A DNA stretch of 64,000 bases from Panicum virgatum (GCF_016808335.1 NC_053144.1:70913400-70977399), one strand, 5' to 3'; counted from the stretch's first letter, positions 30,601 through 45,600 are shown. Numbers and translations: made by a program. The notes: generated by a model from the letters alone, not told the origin.

Positions 30601-33600
30601 ACCTTAAGGCCTGCGACCTTAAGGATGGATATGATTGCCAAGTTAACCCAGGTCGTTGGTCATCCTACACAGGCTATGGTGCCGCTGTGTAAGGGTGGGA
30701 CAGGGATTCAGGGGTTTTCGCAACCGGCATGAGGTCTTCTCTATGCAAAATGCCCAGGGGCTGCCTTGCCCACCCCCCCACCCCCAACCCCGGTCGAGTT
30801 TTTTAAAATTTATTTCAAGAGTTAAAAAAAGGAATCGGAAAAGGAAATAACAACAATTACTATTGAGACCAGAAATTGATTGCATCACTACAACCTAGCA
30901 TGCTTATCTTTTCTGCTCCCACATTATAAGGGATCCATGTACACAATCTACCAGAACCAGCCACAGATCATATTTCTTATCATAGAAACGATGGCGATGA
31001 AAAAACTAGCTTTTAACAGTCAAGAGTCCAGATTATTTTCTCCAGAACGAGGAGACCGTCGGATAAATCAAAATTCTGATAAATCGCAGAACATACATCA
31101 CAATTGCTACTGCTTTAACTTTAACCAACATTATACTGGCCAAAAATTGAAGAAAGGTCAGTAGACAAGAAATCATTGTTAGACTGAACATGTCACCGTT
31201 CATACATGCCAAAAGTAGGGAACCCTCTTCTTACTTGTCACTTAATCAACATAGCAGTAGTGAAGCATAACTGAAAGGAAATATAAAATATGCCAAATGG
31301 AACCACAGTAAACACAGAATGAGGAAGGAACATACACCCTGCAATACTGAAGAGGTTATAGAGGTAGCCAAACGACGCTGACTTGGGCCTCCAAGCTTTC
31401 CTTTAACAGTATACGGCAAATCCATGTTCTCTATATTCCTCAACCAGAAAACTGAGCAAGATAGCTTGCTGAAGACCACCATGGTTTCCTAAGCATGGTA
31501 ATTATTAGAAGCCTATCACAAAAAAAAGCATCAGTGACAGTTTGAAGAAAAAGAGGATTACCAAAACTAGAGACAATGATTTTGCAAGCTTTTCGTTGAG
31601 ATCATGGAGTTCTAATCCATTTGCTCTATCTGAACCTCCTTTCAAGATGGTTTTATCCTGGCAAACAAGTTTTCTCTGCCCCACCTCAAGTTCCTCAATG
31701 AAGCTTAAAACGATGATAAAAAACTTTATGGGAACGCATTCTCCAACAGGGCATTGCTCTGACTCCGAGAGCTTGTAGCCATGTGCCTCTATAAACTGCA
31801 ACAACAATTACCTTTTGAACCAAAGATAAACTGAAACATACAATAAGGCAACAGAAAAATATGTTGCATATAACTTGAAGTTTCAGATCTGAGCACAATA
31901 GCTCCTATAATTTTACAACTTTAAAAGCAAGTGATAAGATAAACAAACCCCAAGAATTCGCTTCAAATGTTGCTCGTCTGAGGTTACAAGAAAAAGAGTT
32001 CTGGCCCACCTCCTTGCCTCAGCTTCCCATGCATTCACGTCCTCATCATCAAACAAATTTGAACCTTGATCCTGTTTGTTGTGCTTCATGAATGTGGTAG
32101 GGAAATCAATAAGCTTACTCAACAAAGTGTAACCAGGAGAACATTCTTTCTTCTGAACAAACCATTCCTGAACTATCACTCTCAATGGTCCTACAAGGAT
32201 ATACAACAGCAGTAAGACTGAAGGAGAACACAACACCATATTATAATATGATGGTAATATTTAAAAAGATGCTGTATGCAATAGGAATCCTCCATTTCTC
32301 TCATTTACATACCAAAATAATCAGTGAACTCTCGAGGTATTGTAGAAATGAAATGCAGAAGTTGGTTAAGAGGAACTTCAGTGGCATTTATCAGCGATGT
32401 TGCAACTTTGATAACCTGCTCACAAACTGCATGACTTCAAAGTTAACAAGTTGTTTATTTACTGCCATCATTTATCAAAATTTCTCAATGAGACAGAGAT
32501 GTAGAACCTTTCAGACGATACTTTGGATTGAAGTGCTGTTTACTCCTCTCACTAAGAATCCACAAGGCATCTAATAAATCTGCAGACCTAACTTCGGGAG
32601 GTACATCCCCATCACATTTTGATGCTCCTTTCCCAGGGGTAGCACATGGCGCATCATTTATATCTGACTGACATGTGCATGAAGCAACACATGATGCAAG
32701 AGTCATTAACCCTGCTCGTCCAAATGAATCATGCTTAGCAGCAGATGCCAGGCTCCAAACAAGATGCATACGATCACTGTAAAGAGTATATGCATGCAAC
32801 AGAAGTCAGTTCAGCAGAAAACTACAGGAACTACAATCCAGACTAAGGCTGAGTAACATGTATGTGATCAAACAACATAAATAGTCCTTTGGGACACAAT
32901 ATAAAGTCCATGCATCCCTAGTGCAAATACGTTAAACCATTCAGTGTGTATGTTAGAGTATATTAGGTAACTCCGGATATAGTCAGTTTAGAATTGATTA
33001 TAATCCTGGGATAACCTTCCTTATCTCTAGGAGAGGCTACTTGCCCTTCAAGCCATGTACTCCTATATAATCAGCACAAGGGGCTCAAGCAATACAACCC
33101 ACGGTTGGTATCACGAGTCTAATGTACAGATCCTAGAGCTCAAGCTTCTGCGGCCCTCGCACCGCCCTCGGGGAGATCGGTCTCCGCCAGGGGCAGCGCC
33201 CTTGTAGGATGCACGGTCGTCCCTCTGATCTGTCACACTATCATGGTCAAGCAGCAGCGGAGGGACCTACCTCTCCTGTGACCAATTCATCTCACCGCTG
33301 CCAGGATCCATCACCAGCGCCACCGTCCTCGCCGCCCTCTTACCATGCATCTGGCCTTGTGCCTTCCATCTACTTCTCCAGCGCCAGCACCACCACTACC
33401 CTTGAGCGCGAATGCACAACTTTGGAGGAGAACCGTGAGGGCGCTAGGCCGCCGCGCAACTGGGGGGGCCATCAGACGGCCGTGCCCCGGCCTTTCCCTC
33501 GTTGGCTCTCTTCTCTGCGCTGCACTCCCCTCAACCCCCCGCCTCCACACCCGCCCTCCCTGCCGCCGCCGCAGTCGTTGTTGTGAGCGCGAGCGCATGG

Positions 33601-36600
33601 CTACGGAGGAGACCTGTGGGGGGGGGGGGGGGGGGCTGCCGCGCCATTGGAGCAGCAGGGGTCAGCGGCCTGATCGCGCCACCTAATGATGCTGTCGTCG
33701 GGCTGTGGCGCCCCGCCTAGCCTCACCCCTCCATGCCGCTTCTCCACCGTTGTTGGTCGCCGCTGTGCGCGCAAGCCCCGCCAGTAGAGGATGGGTTGGG
33801 TGGGAGGGAGGGGGTGGAGGGCGCTGCCATGGAGGAGATTAGGAGCTCCACTCCTTGATTTTCTTTCTTTCCCACAATTGACACGGGATGAGATAGAGAA
33901 GGTTAGAGGAATTGCTAGGCGCACCCGCGGTTGTACCTTGCTGCTGTTTTTTCCCCCCATCTGAGATCGGGTTTGCGTCACCCTGCCGTTCTGTCACTGC
34001 TTCATCATTGACACTCCCGAGGATGAGGTTGTCGTTGCAGCCTTGCAAAGATGACGTTCGTGATCAAGCTACCACTGCCGGTGTCACCGCCTTCAGGCGG
34101 TGGCGCCAGCCATGACAAGCTGGCCCCGGGTCTGAGAGTGACGCTGATGTTGCTAAAGAAAGATGCAGTTGTGCTCTTTAGCTGCACCATCTACCATCGC
34201 AGTCGGCTCATCGTCCTGCTGAACCTGTCGGCAAGGAACTACTGATTTTGTGTATTCGAGCGCCTTCGCTGACGCTTCGAACCTTCCACGGCTTCGACCA
34301 CATCCACCTCGACCTCGGCTACTTCGGCACTAAGGGGCTGCCATATACTTGATAAGCCTCTTCGGTTCCCATTCCAGCCACAGCATGTGCGGCACATCGA
34401 CAGTTGCGACTGCATCTGTTCGGCTTATTCTCCAGTCTCATCGTCTGCGCACTCCCGTTGTGAGTGTGGGAGGATGTTAGAGTTTATCAAGAAACTCAGG
34501 ATATAGTTCACGATTGATTGTAATCCCATGATATTTTTCCTTATCTCTAGGAGAGGCTACTTGCTCTCCAGGCCATGTACTCCTATAGCCAAGGGGCTCA
34601 AGCAATCCAACCCACGATTCATACATAAGCTACCCATCTTATAGTGTACACAACATCTTTCACTGCCATAGTGCTGAAAAAGCAATAGATCAATGCACTA
34701 ACAGAGAGATCTTCAATAAGACATAAAAGCAAAGAGATCCATCGTTTATTTTCTTTTGTACTACACCATATACATAATCACCTTTCAACATATGTGAAGA
34801 CTCTAAATGGTAACAGAAAATACATAGCTTTTGTCTAACAAAGAAAATCAGTTCCAGCCAAAAGGATCAAAATACTGAACAGGATAAATAGGCACAAGTT
34901 ACCGTCTTGTCAAGTTCTGGGCATAAGTGCTGAAAAAGCTTTTTGCACCTTTTATGGTTTTTGAATTATAGACACCACCGATGCCTGAAAGTTTTTTAGG
35001 AAGATAGCTTAGTGTCAAAAAAGAATGTACTATTGAACATTATGGCATAAACAAGAATGAATAAGCATGTACCGCATAAATGAATTGGACGAATAGGAAA
35101 GCATGCTAAAAGATTATGTAAGCTTACACAACTTCTCTAAGATATATTCACTAAGACAAATGAAAATAGATCCATCGGTTTAGTGGGTGTTTGGATCCAA
35201 GTGCTAATACCCCAAAGTGCTAAACTTTAGCATTAGTTGTCATGTGGGGATTGCGCTATGGCCGGCGCAACAGGAAGGGCCAGGTGGCGGATAATTAGGA
35301 AATAAGTCGGTTTAGAGATTTTGCTTGAGGCTTAAGTTAGCTTGGAGATTTGTTAGGCAAGTTTGTTAGGTGCTGGCGATATATAAGCCAGGGGTTAAGG
35401 AGAGAAGGGTAGGCTTTAGATTGATCTCATCTGTAAGTCGCCGCCCTGCTTTCCTGGTGCGCCGTCGAGTTCATCACGGCTCCGTCGCGCCGGCGAGGTC
35501 CAGGGCCGTGTCCTGTTACCTCCTTCAAATATAATCTACGCCGTAATCCTTCCTTCAATCTTATCATCCGTGACAACTTGGTATCAGTTGAGCCTTGTTG
35601 CGTGTCCATGGGTGACCATGACGATCTGAAGAAAGAGTTGGCGATGATCTCCACCTCCCTCCACGATCTAGCGACGAACGTCACCAACCTGAGCGCCAAA
35701 TTCGAAGACCTGGCCACCAAGGTCGATCGGCTGTCGCCGCTCGCGCCCGTGGCGTCCAAGCTCGCCGACCTGCCGGAGAAGGTGGTCACGCTCCAATCCT
35801 CCGCCTTCGAGAACACAGAGCAAGTCCGTGCTCTCAACCTCGCCCTCATCCGCGTCGAGTTGGCCCAGCGCGACGGCAAGGCACACGTGGAGGACGACGT
35901 CGACGCCACGCTCGACTCCATCAACGGGCCGCCAAAACAGGAACCCAAGCCCCCGCCACGCCGGCACCGCCGTTTCGCCCGGAACCGCCACCGCACGATC
36001 GTTTCCGCGAGGAGGAAGATGACTACACCGACACCCGCTTCCATCCGCGCGCCCGCCTCGAGTTCCCGACGTTCGACGGCAAGGATCCGCTCCTGTGGCT
36101 TAATCGCTGCGAGACCTTCTAGGGCCAGAAAACGCCCGAGCGCCGCCGTGTCTGGTACGCCGCCATGCATCTGACCGGCTCTGCCCAGCTTTGGTACTAC
36201 AGGTTGGAGCTCACAGCGGGCACACCATCCTGGCGCCGCTTCGCCCAGCTCGTGCAGCAGCGCTTCGGGCCGCCTATGACGGATAGCCCGGTCGGCGAGA
36301 TCAGGCTCCTCCGCCGCACCGGCTCGGTCGAGGACTACACCGACAAATTCCTCGCCCTGGCCTGCCGCGACGCTGATCTCACTGAGCAGCAACTCATCCA
36401 GATGTACACAGCAGGGCTGGTGAACCCCCTCAAGACCGACGTCGCGCTTCGCCGGCCGCAGCCCCTCGACGACGCCATCATGCTCGCCCGCGCCTATGAG
36501 CAGCGCCTGCAACTTTCTCCCTCCGACCCAGGACAGCCGCGGCAATCGATTGGCGTTCCAATCCTCTGCAAGCACGCTCGCGCCCAAATCCTCGCCAACC

Positions 36601-39600
36601 GCCCCCGCTCCGACGTCAGCCTCCTCCGCCGCCGCTGGATCGGGCAAGTCCACGCCGCTGGCGTCGTCTCTGCCTCGCTGCCGCCTCTCGCCTGGTGAGA
36701 TGGCCCAGCGCTGCGCCGACGGGCTGTGCTACAACTGCGACAAGAAATTCGTCTTGGGCCACCGCTGCAAGAAGCTTTTCGTCATCGAGATCGTCGAATT
36801 CGACGATGACGAGGAGGAAGTCGACGAGGAAATTGAGTGCTCGGCGCTCACAGGCGTCCCGGACGAGCCAGGCATCTCCCTGCACGCCATAACCGGCGTC
36901 CGCGCGCGGGCTTCCAGACCATGAAGGTCTACGTGTCCATCGGGGACGCCGTGGCAGTCACGCTCCTCGACTCCGGCTCGTCCCACAACTACATCGACGT
37001 TCAGATGGCCCAGCGGGCGGGCATCCACCTGCTCGCGCGCGCAGACCTCTCGGTCGCCGTGGCGAACGGCGAGCGCGTCGCATCGCCAGGCCAGGTCCTG
37101 GGCAGAACGTGCACATCGGAGGGGAGACGTTCGACATCGACCTCTACACCCTCCCCCTCGGCGAATACGACATGGTGCTCGGGGTTCAGTGGCTGGGCAC
37201 GCTGGGCCCAATCCTATGGGACTTCGCCAAGCACACCATGGCGTTCCAGCGCGGCGACAAGCGCGTCCTGTGGCGCGGCGTCGACACCACACCGAGCCCG
37301 TCCGCAGCAGCTCTGTCCGGTCCGGGAGGCGACCTCATGGATACCCTGCTGGAGTTCTCCGGCTTGTTCGTGGAGCCTCAGGGCCTTCCGCCTCGCCGTA
37401 ACCTCTGCCGCGGTATTCGCCTCAAGCTTGGCGTCGGCGCCATGGCAGTACGGCCATACCGCTACGCGCACACGCAGAAGGACGAGCTGGAATGCCAATG
37501 CGACGAGATGCTGCGTCAGGACGTCATCCGCACCAGCTCAGCCTTCTCCTCGCCGGCGCTCCTCATCCGCAAGCACGACGGCACGTGGCGGTTCTGCATC
37601 GACTACCGCGCCCTCAACAACGCCACGATCAAAGACAAGTTCCCCATCCCGGTGGTGGAGGAGCTCCTGGATGAGCTGCGGGGCGCCAAGTTCTTCACCA
37701 AGCTCGACATGCGATCCGGCTACCACCAAGTCTTGATGCACCCAGATGATGTGGAGAAGACGGCGTTCCGCACATACCAGGGCTTGTTCGAGTTCCTTGT
37801 GATGCCGTTCGGCCTCACCAACGCCCCCACCACGTTCCAAGCCTTAATGAACGACATCCTGCTGCCCTTCTTGCGCCGGTTTGTCCTCGTATTCTTCGAT
37901 GACATTCTGATTTACAGCTCATCGTGGAGAGACCACCTCCGCCACGTGCGCACAGTCTTTCGCACTCTGCAGGATCATCAACTCTTCCTCAAACGATCCA
38001 AGTGCGAGTTCGGGCAACCGTCGGTGGCCTATCTGGGCCATGTCATCTCGGAGGAGGGCGTCGCAATGAATAAGCAGAAGGTGCAGGCGGTGCTGGATTG
38101 GCCCGTTCCGAAGTCGGCACGGGCGGTGCGCGACTTCCTGGGGTTGGCGGGGTACTACCGCTAGTTCATCCGCGACTTCGGCAACATTGCGGCCCCGCTC
38201 ACCGCCCTCCTCAAGGAGGGGTTATGATAGAACGCCGCCGCCGCGCGCGCATTCCAGGCACTGCAGCAAGCCCTCACGTCGGCGCCAGTGCTCTAGCTGC
38301 CCGCATTCGACCGGGATTTCATCGTCGAGTGCGACGCGTCGGGCTCTGGTTTCGGCACAGTACTCCACCAGGGTGCCGGGCCCGTCGCCTTCTTCAGCAA
38401 ACCCATCGCACCGCGGCACGCCAAGCTCGCCGCCTACGAACGCGAGCTCATTGGGCTCGTCCAGGTGGTGCGGCACTGGAGGCCGTACTTGTGGGGTCGC
38501 CACTTTGTGGTTCGCACAGACCACTGGAGCCTGCGTTCATCCTCGACCAGCGCCTGACGACGATTCCGCAGCACCAATGGGCGAGCAAACTCCTCGGCTT
38601 CGACTTCGTGGTGGAGTACAAGCCGGGCGCACTAAACGTCGTGGCCGACGCTCTGTCGCGCCGCGACGAACACCCGGCGGACGCCATGGCGATCTTAGCG
38701 CCGCAGTTCGCCCTGTTCGACGAGGTGCGCCAGGAGATAAATGGCGATGCGTCTCTCTCCGTGCTCCGCGACGCCATCCGCGGGGGTGTTAAGCCGGAGG
38801 CGTGGTCAGTGGTGGACGGCCTGATTCTTTACAAAGGTCGGGTTTACATCTCTCCGGCATCCAGTCTCGGCCCGGACATTCTGAAGTTTGTTCATGACAT
38901 CGGACATGAGGGTGTGCACAAGACTGCATCGGCTGCGTGCGGACTTCCACTTTCCCAAGGATTGGCAGGTGGTGCCGGATTTCGTTCGCGCCTGTGAGGT
39001 GTGCCAGAGGAACAAGAGCGAGCACTTGCAGCCTGGCGGTCTGCTTCAGCCTTCGGAGGTGCCCACTACGGTTTGGTCAGATGTGGCCATGGATTTTGTT
39101 GAAGCTCCGCCTAAGGTCAATGGCAAGACAGTGATCTTGACGGTCGTCGACCGCTTCTCCAAGGCGGCCCACTTCATCGCCCTGGCTCACCCGTATACGG
39201 CGACGTCCGTGGCAAGGGCGTTCTTCTTTGAGATTGTACATCTGCATGGGATTCCGTCGTCAGTGGTCAGCGACCGTGATCCAGTGTTCACCAGCATGTT
39301 CTGGCAGGTGCTGTTCAAGATGGCCAGGATTCAGTTGAGGTTCACCTCTGCATTTCATCCTCAGTCAGATGGACAGTCCGAGGCTACAAACAAGATCATC
39401 GCTATGTATCCTCAGTCACTGGTGATCGCCCGCGGAACTGGTTGGAGTGGTTGCTGTTGGTGTATATGTGAGCCAATGTATAGAGGCCCATGTATAGGAA
39501 CTATATATACCCAATCTTCTAGGGTTTGGAGGAATACATCTTTATTCTCTCCAATATGGAATCATTAGCCTAGGTTTCTCCTTCCTCCACCCTCAGCCGC

Positions 39601-42600
39601 CGCCGCCGCCGGCGAGATGGCCAGCCGCCAGAGCCGCCCCTTCCTCCCCTCCCTACCCTCTCCTCCTTCCCTCCCCTCTCTTCCTCTGCTTCGGGCGCCG
39701 CCGCCGCTGCTCGATCCGTCGCGTCCTCTGCTTCGGGCGCCGCCGCCGCTGCCCGATCCGGCACGTGGGGCCCCCGACCCGCCCCTGCCTTGGCCGTCCT
39801 CAAGCCTGCGCCCTCCTTGGTCGCGCCGCCTGCTCTGCCGCCACCGCCACTACTGCGGGCGCGGGAGTCACGGGCCCGGCCCCTGCTCCGGCCGCCAGGC
39901 CCTAAGCTGCAGGCACCCAACGCCGCCGCCGCAGCCGCCGCCCAGACCGCTCAGGACGCCGCCGCCGCCGTCCACCGTGCCGCCGTCGCTGCCGGCAAGC
40001 AGCCTGCCGCCGACGCCGCGCCCGATCCCGCGTGGTCCGGACTCGGGATGGCGCCCGCGGATGCGCTGCTCGCCGCCGCCGCTCTCCGGGGGCAGCAGGC
40101 TGACGCCGCTCTCGCCGCGCCCTCCTCGCCGCCAAGTCGGAGGCTTCGGCGGCCCAGGAGCGGGTCCGCGTGGCTGCCCTCGCTTGGGAGCGCGAGCGCG
40201 CCACGGCCGACGCCCTCGCTCTCCGGGTCGCCGAGGCGGAGCACTTCCTCAGCGTCTCCTTCGGCCAGCCCGTCGTCCCCGAGCACGGCGCCTCTCGCCT
40301 CTTCCTCCCACCAGGCCCCGCCCGCTGGATCTGTACCCCGGCACGACCCGACCGACCCCATGGTCGCCCAGCTCCACCTCCAGGCCGCCGGCGTCCAGAA
40401 CATCCGGGCCCTGGTCACCGTCCTTCTCGACCCCACGTCCTCCTCCTACGGACGCTGGCGGGACCAGGTCCTCCTCGCCCTCCGCCGCTACGCCCTCGAC
40501 AACCATGTCCTCGTCGACTCGCCGATCGAGGCGCGGGACGTGGTGTAGCTGTGCCTCGACAGCGTCGCCATGTCCTGGATCTTCAGGACCATCTCTCTAG
40601 ATCTTCAAGACCTCGTCAGGACCCACGGCGGCACCGCGGACCTCGTCAGGACCCACAGCGGCACCGCGTGACAGGCCTGGGTGGCGCTCGAGGGGCAATT
40701 CCTCGGCAACGCCGAGTTTCGCGCCCTCCAGCTCGACGCCACCTTCCGCACCTTCGAGCAGGGGGACCTCTCCGTTGGTGAGTTCTGCCGGCGGATGAAG
40801 GGCATGGTCGATGCTCTTCACGACCTCGGGTGTCCGGTGTCCGATCGAGTCTTGGTGGTCAATGTCCTGCGGGGCCTGAGCAGCATCTATGACCACCTGA
40901 AGACCTGGATCACCCACAAGAGGCCCTTCCCCTCCTTCCTGCAGGTCCGGGACGACCTCGCCCTCGAGGAGATCACCAGGGGTCTCGCGCCCGGATCGTC
41001 CTCGCCCACCCCCACTGGCCTCCTCCGCCGCTCCTGCCACCTCCCTCCTTGGTGTTGCTTCCATCGGGCATACTGGAGGTGGGGGGGGCCATGAACGTCG
41101 GCGGGGGGGGGGGGGGGGGGACGGGGTGGTGGTGGCACTGGTGGCCCTGCTTCTGGGGGTTCCTGTGCCGGTGGGGGCCGTCGGGGCACGCCGGCTCTGG
41201 CTCCCGCTCCAGTCCCTGCCCCTGGAGGTACGCCCTGGCCATCCTGCAGCAACCCATGGTCAGGACGTATCTCGATGTGGCCGTTCCAGGGTCCGGGCGG
41301 GGAGCCTCGTCCTCAGCTCCAGCCAGCGGCCATGTTCACCGGTGCTGCTCCCCTCTCCGCGCCGTTCTGGACCCTGCCCACTCAGCCCAGCCAGCAGCCG
41401 ACCTGGCCTGGGGGGTGGGACCAGGCCGCTCTGGCGCAGTCCTTCAGCACCATGGGACTGACGCCGCCGGTCAGCACCGAGTGGATCGCCGACTCGGGTG
41501 CCTCCTTCCACACCACCCCTGATGCCGGTATCCTCTCTTCTATCCGACCCCCACACCCCTCTTGTCCTTCTTCCATCATGGTTGGTGATGGGTCTTGCCT
41601 TCCCGTCACCGCCGTGGGTTCTACTCCTGGTTCTTTTCGCCTTCCTAATGTTCTTGTTGCTCCTCAGATGGTTCACAACCTTCTTTCCATTCGCCAGTTT
41701 ACTGCTGATAACTCTTGTCCATTGAATTTGACTCTTCTGGTCTTACTGTGAAGGATTCTGCTTCTCGGCGTCCGCTCCTCCGATGTGACAACCCGGGGCC
41801 CCTTTACACTCTTCGGCTTCCTGCTTCCGCTGCTCCGCCTTCGACTTCCTCTCCGTCTGCTGCTTTTGCCGTGACGCCTTCTTCCACCACCTGGCACCGC
41901 CGGCTTGGACACCCTGGCCGCGACGTTTTGGCTCAGCTCAGTCGTAGTACCGATGTTCCATGTACTAGGTCTCCTGCTGACCACCTCTGTCATGCGTGCC
42001 GGTTAGGTCGTCATGTTAGACTTTCTTTTTCTTCTTCTTCGCATGCTGCGCATGCTTTTGATCTTGTTCACTGTGACCTGTGGACATCACCGGTACTCAG
42101 CATGTCTGGCTACAAATATTATCTAGTCGTGGTGGATGATTTCTCTCATTACTCTTTGACTTTTCCTTTGCGCGCTAAGTCTGAGACCTTTCCCACCCTC
42201 CTTCACTTCTTTGCCTGGGTGTCCACTCAGTTCGGCCTCACCATTAAGGTCGTCCAGTGTGACAACGGGCGTGAGTTCGATAACTCCACCTCCCGTCCCT
42301 TCTTCCTCTCTCGGGATGTTCAGCTACGTATGTCTTGTCCGTACACCTCTCCTCAGAACGGCAAGGCTGAGCGGATGATTCGCACGACGAATGACGTCGT
42401 GCGCACCCTTCTGATCCAGGCCTCTCTGCCCCTGCGCTTCTAGGCTGAGAGCCTCGACACCGCCACCTACTTGCTTAACCGTCTTTCGTCCACTGCTTCT
42501 CCTGCTCCCACTCCACACCACGCTCTTTTCGGTACCCCTCCTCGCTACGACCACCTTCGGGTCTTTGGGTGTGCGTGTTACCCTTAACACCTCCGCCACC

Positions 42601-45600
42601 GCTTCTCACAAGCTGACGCCCCGCTCGACTCGTTGTGTGTTCCTTGGGTACTCCCATGACCACAAGGGGTACCGATGCTTTGACCTCACCTCTCGCCGCG
42701 TCCTGATCTCCCGACACGTCTCTTTGACGAGTCGGATTTCCCGTACTCCACCTCCTCCACACCTTCTCCTGACCCCGAGTTGGATTCACTGTTTTCGACT
42801 GCCCCGGTGGTTCAGCCACCGTTACCTGTCTGTCATTTCCCTGCATGTTTTCCCGGCACACCGGCACCGCTTCCGGTGATCCCTGCTGCGCTGAGCGCGG
42901 CCCCGATGCCCGCGGTCGTGCCGTGCGCGGACCCGGTGTCTCCTGCGGCGCCACGCGCGGCCCAGGTGCCTTCCCCTGTACCTGCGCGGTACGCTCAGCC
43001 GGTGCAGGTGTACCGGCGTCGTTCGACGCCTACACCGGAGTCGTCGCCGCCGCCGCCGCCGGCGGCTCGCTCTCGAGCCGAGCCGGCGGTGTACCACCCG
43101 CCAGTCATCCATCGGGATATCCATCCCATGGTGACTCGGCGGATGGCGTCTCAGGCCGCGACTCTCTCCGCTACCGAGAGAGAGCCGCGGGTCTCTCCGG
43201 TACCCTCCTCTGTCCGCGACGCCTTGGCGGATCCTCACTGGCGTCGCGCGATAGAAGAGGAGTACACGGCTCTTCTTGCCAACCAGACGTGGGACCTCGT
43301 ACCGCGTCCGTCTAGTTGCAATGTGGTGACTGGCAAGTGGATCTGGACGCATAAGCATCGGGCTGACGGCACACTGGAGTGCTACAAGGCTCGTTGAGTT
43401 CTCCGGGGTTTCACCCAGCGGCCTAGTGTGGACTACGATGAGACCTTCAATCCAGTGGTGAAGCCCGCTACGGTGCGCACGGTCCTTCTCCCTTGCGCTC
43501 TCTCGCTCTTGGCCAGTGCACCAGCTGGATGTGAAGAATGCGTTTCTTCACGGCACTCTGTCAGAGACTGTCTACTGCTCTCAGCCAGCGGGATTTATGG
43601 ACTCGAGTCGTCCGGATATGGTCTGCCGGCTCAACAAGTCTCTCTATGGTCTGAAGCAGGCTCCTCGAGCTTGGTATTCTCGGTTCCACGTTCTTGCTGA
43701 CATTGGGGTTCACCGAGGCCAAGTCTGACACGTCTCTCTTCATCTACTGCCGTGGGGATGAGACCGCCAACCTGCTGCTCTACGTCGATGATATTGTGCT
43801 CACAGCCTCCAGTCAGCCGTTGCTTGAGCCTATTATCTCCTCTCTGCAGCAGGAGTTTGCTATGAAGGATCTTGGTCAGCTCCACCACTTCTTGGGCGTT
43901 ATTGTTGAGACTCGCCCGTCTGGCCTGTTCCTTCACCAGCAGCGGTATGCACTCGACATTCTGGAGCGGGCTGGGATGACTAATTGCAAGCCATGCTCCA
44001 CTCCTGTCGACACTCAGGCGAAGCTGTCTTCACATGCATGATCCCTGGGAGTCTCACCTTGCTGCACTGAAGCGTCTCCTCCGCTACGTCCGTGGCACTG
44101 TTGGCTTCGGCTTGGTCCTTCACCGCTCTCCCACCTCTGAGCTGGTGGTCTATATCGACGCTGACTGGGCTGGCTGCCCGGACACTCGCCGCTCCACTTC
44201 CGGCTACCCCGTTTTCCTGGGCGGCAACCTTGTCTCCTGGTCGTCCAAGCGGTAGCCGGTTGTCTCCCGCTCCAGTGCCGAGGCGGAGTACCGGGCTGTC
44301 GCTAACGGCGTGGCGGAGACGTCCTGGCTCCGACAGCTCTTGGCGGAGCTCCACAGCCCGCTCGCCAAGAGCACGCTCGTCTACTACGATAATGTCATCG
44401 CCGTGTACCTCTCCACCAACCTCGTTCAGCATCAGGGGACGAAGCACGTGGAGATCGACTTACACTTCGTGCGCGACAAGGTCGCCGTCGGCGATGTTCG
44501 GGTACTCCATGTCCCGACCACCTCCCAGTTTGCCGACATCTTCACCAAGGGACTACCATCCTCGACCTTCTCGGAGTTTCGCTCCAACATCAACGTAGCA
44601 GGTGGCTAGTTGTGGTTGCGGGGGGATATTTGCCCTTTGTACTTTATTCTTGTCCAGTCTTGAACACCGCTGCGACGGTAGTTCAGACTGCGGGGGGTGT
44701 TGGCTTTCTTGTTGTCTAGTCTTGAACACCGCTGCGACGGTAGTTCAGACTGCGGGAGGGGGGGTGTTGGTGTATATGTGAGCCATGTATAGAGGCCCAT
44801 CTAGAGGCCCATGTATAGGAACTATATATACCAGCCTTCTACGGTTTGGAGGAATACATCTTTATTCTCTCCAATAGTTGCCATGGGCTGAATTCTGCTA
44901 TAACTCTTCTTATCAGCAGTCTCTCAAGACCTCGCCGTTCCAGGTGGTTTATGGGCGGCCTCCTCCGTCCATCCGATCCTATGAGCCGGGTGATGCTTGC
45001 CTACCGGCTATGGACAGAGCCATGACGGAACGTGATGAATTCTTGGCTGAAGTCCGAGACAGGCTGGAGCAAGCACAGCAGCACTACAAGTCGGTTTATG
45101 ATAGGCGTCACCGCCCGGTGGAGTTCGTGCCTGACAGTGGGTTTGGTTGCGCCTTCTTCATCGGTCTGTTGCCTCTCTTCAGGTGCAAGGCCGTGGTAAA
45201 CTGGGGCCGAAATTCTTCGGGCCATAAAAAGTGGCAGAACGCATTGGTAATGTAGCCTACAGGCTTGTCCTGCTGGCGGGAGCTCGCATTCATGATGTGT
45301 TCCATGTAGGGCTGCTCAAGCCATTCCATGGTGCTCCACCTGATCAGGCGCCGAGGCTGCCTCCTATTCAGCATGGACGTGTACTGGTGGAGCCTGAGCA
45401 AGTGCTGAGGGGGCGTCTGGCTCGCGGACGCAGGGAGCTACTGGTTCGGTGGAAGGGTGCGCCTGCGTCGGAGACATCTTGGGTCGACCTAGAAGAGTTC
45501 CAGGCTCAGTTTCCCACGTTCCAGCTCGAGGACGAGCTGCTTCTCCAGGGAGGGAGAGATGTCATGTGGGGATTGCGCTATGGCCGGCGCAACAGGAAGG

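Larger units (their letters stand above)
39455..44876 (+). mobile_element. nested Ty1-copia element (Ale/Retrofit-like)
   Basis: Short LTRs of 102 bp (39455-39556) and 112 bp (44765-44876) begin TGTTGGTGTATATG and end CTCCAATA. The 3' copy has about 12 extra bases from a local repeat of AGAGGCCCAT. Target duplication GTTGC (39450-39454 and 44877-44881) splits the integrase of the Reina element. The order gag, protease, integrase, RT, RNase H is that of copia. Frames are broken in several places. Confidence 0.93.

Noticed and set aside
35427..36653. 408-codon ORF on the minus strand over the Reina gag
   Set aside because: Antisense to a clear gag with matching domain order. Its length reflects high GC content.
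39951..40436. Minus-strand ORFs across the copia gag and pol
   Set aside because: Antisense shadows of GC-rich gag-pol, without domains.
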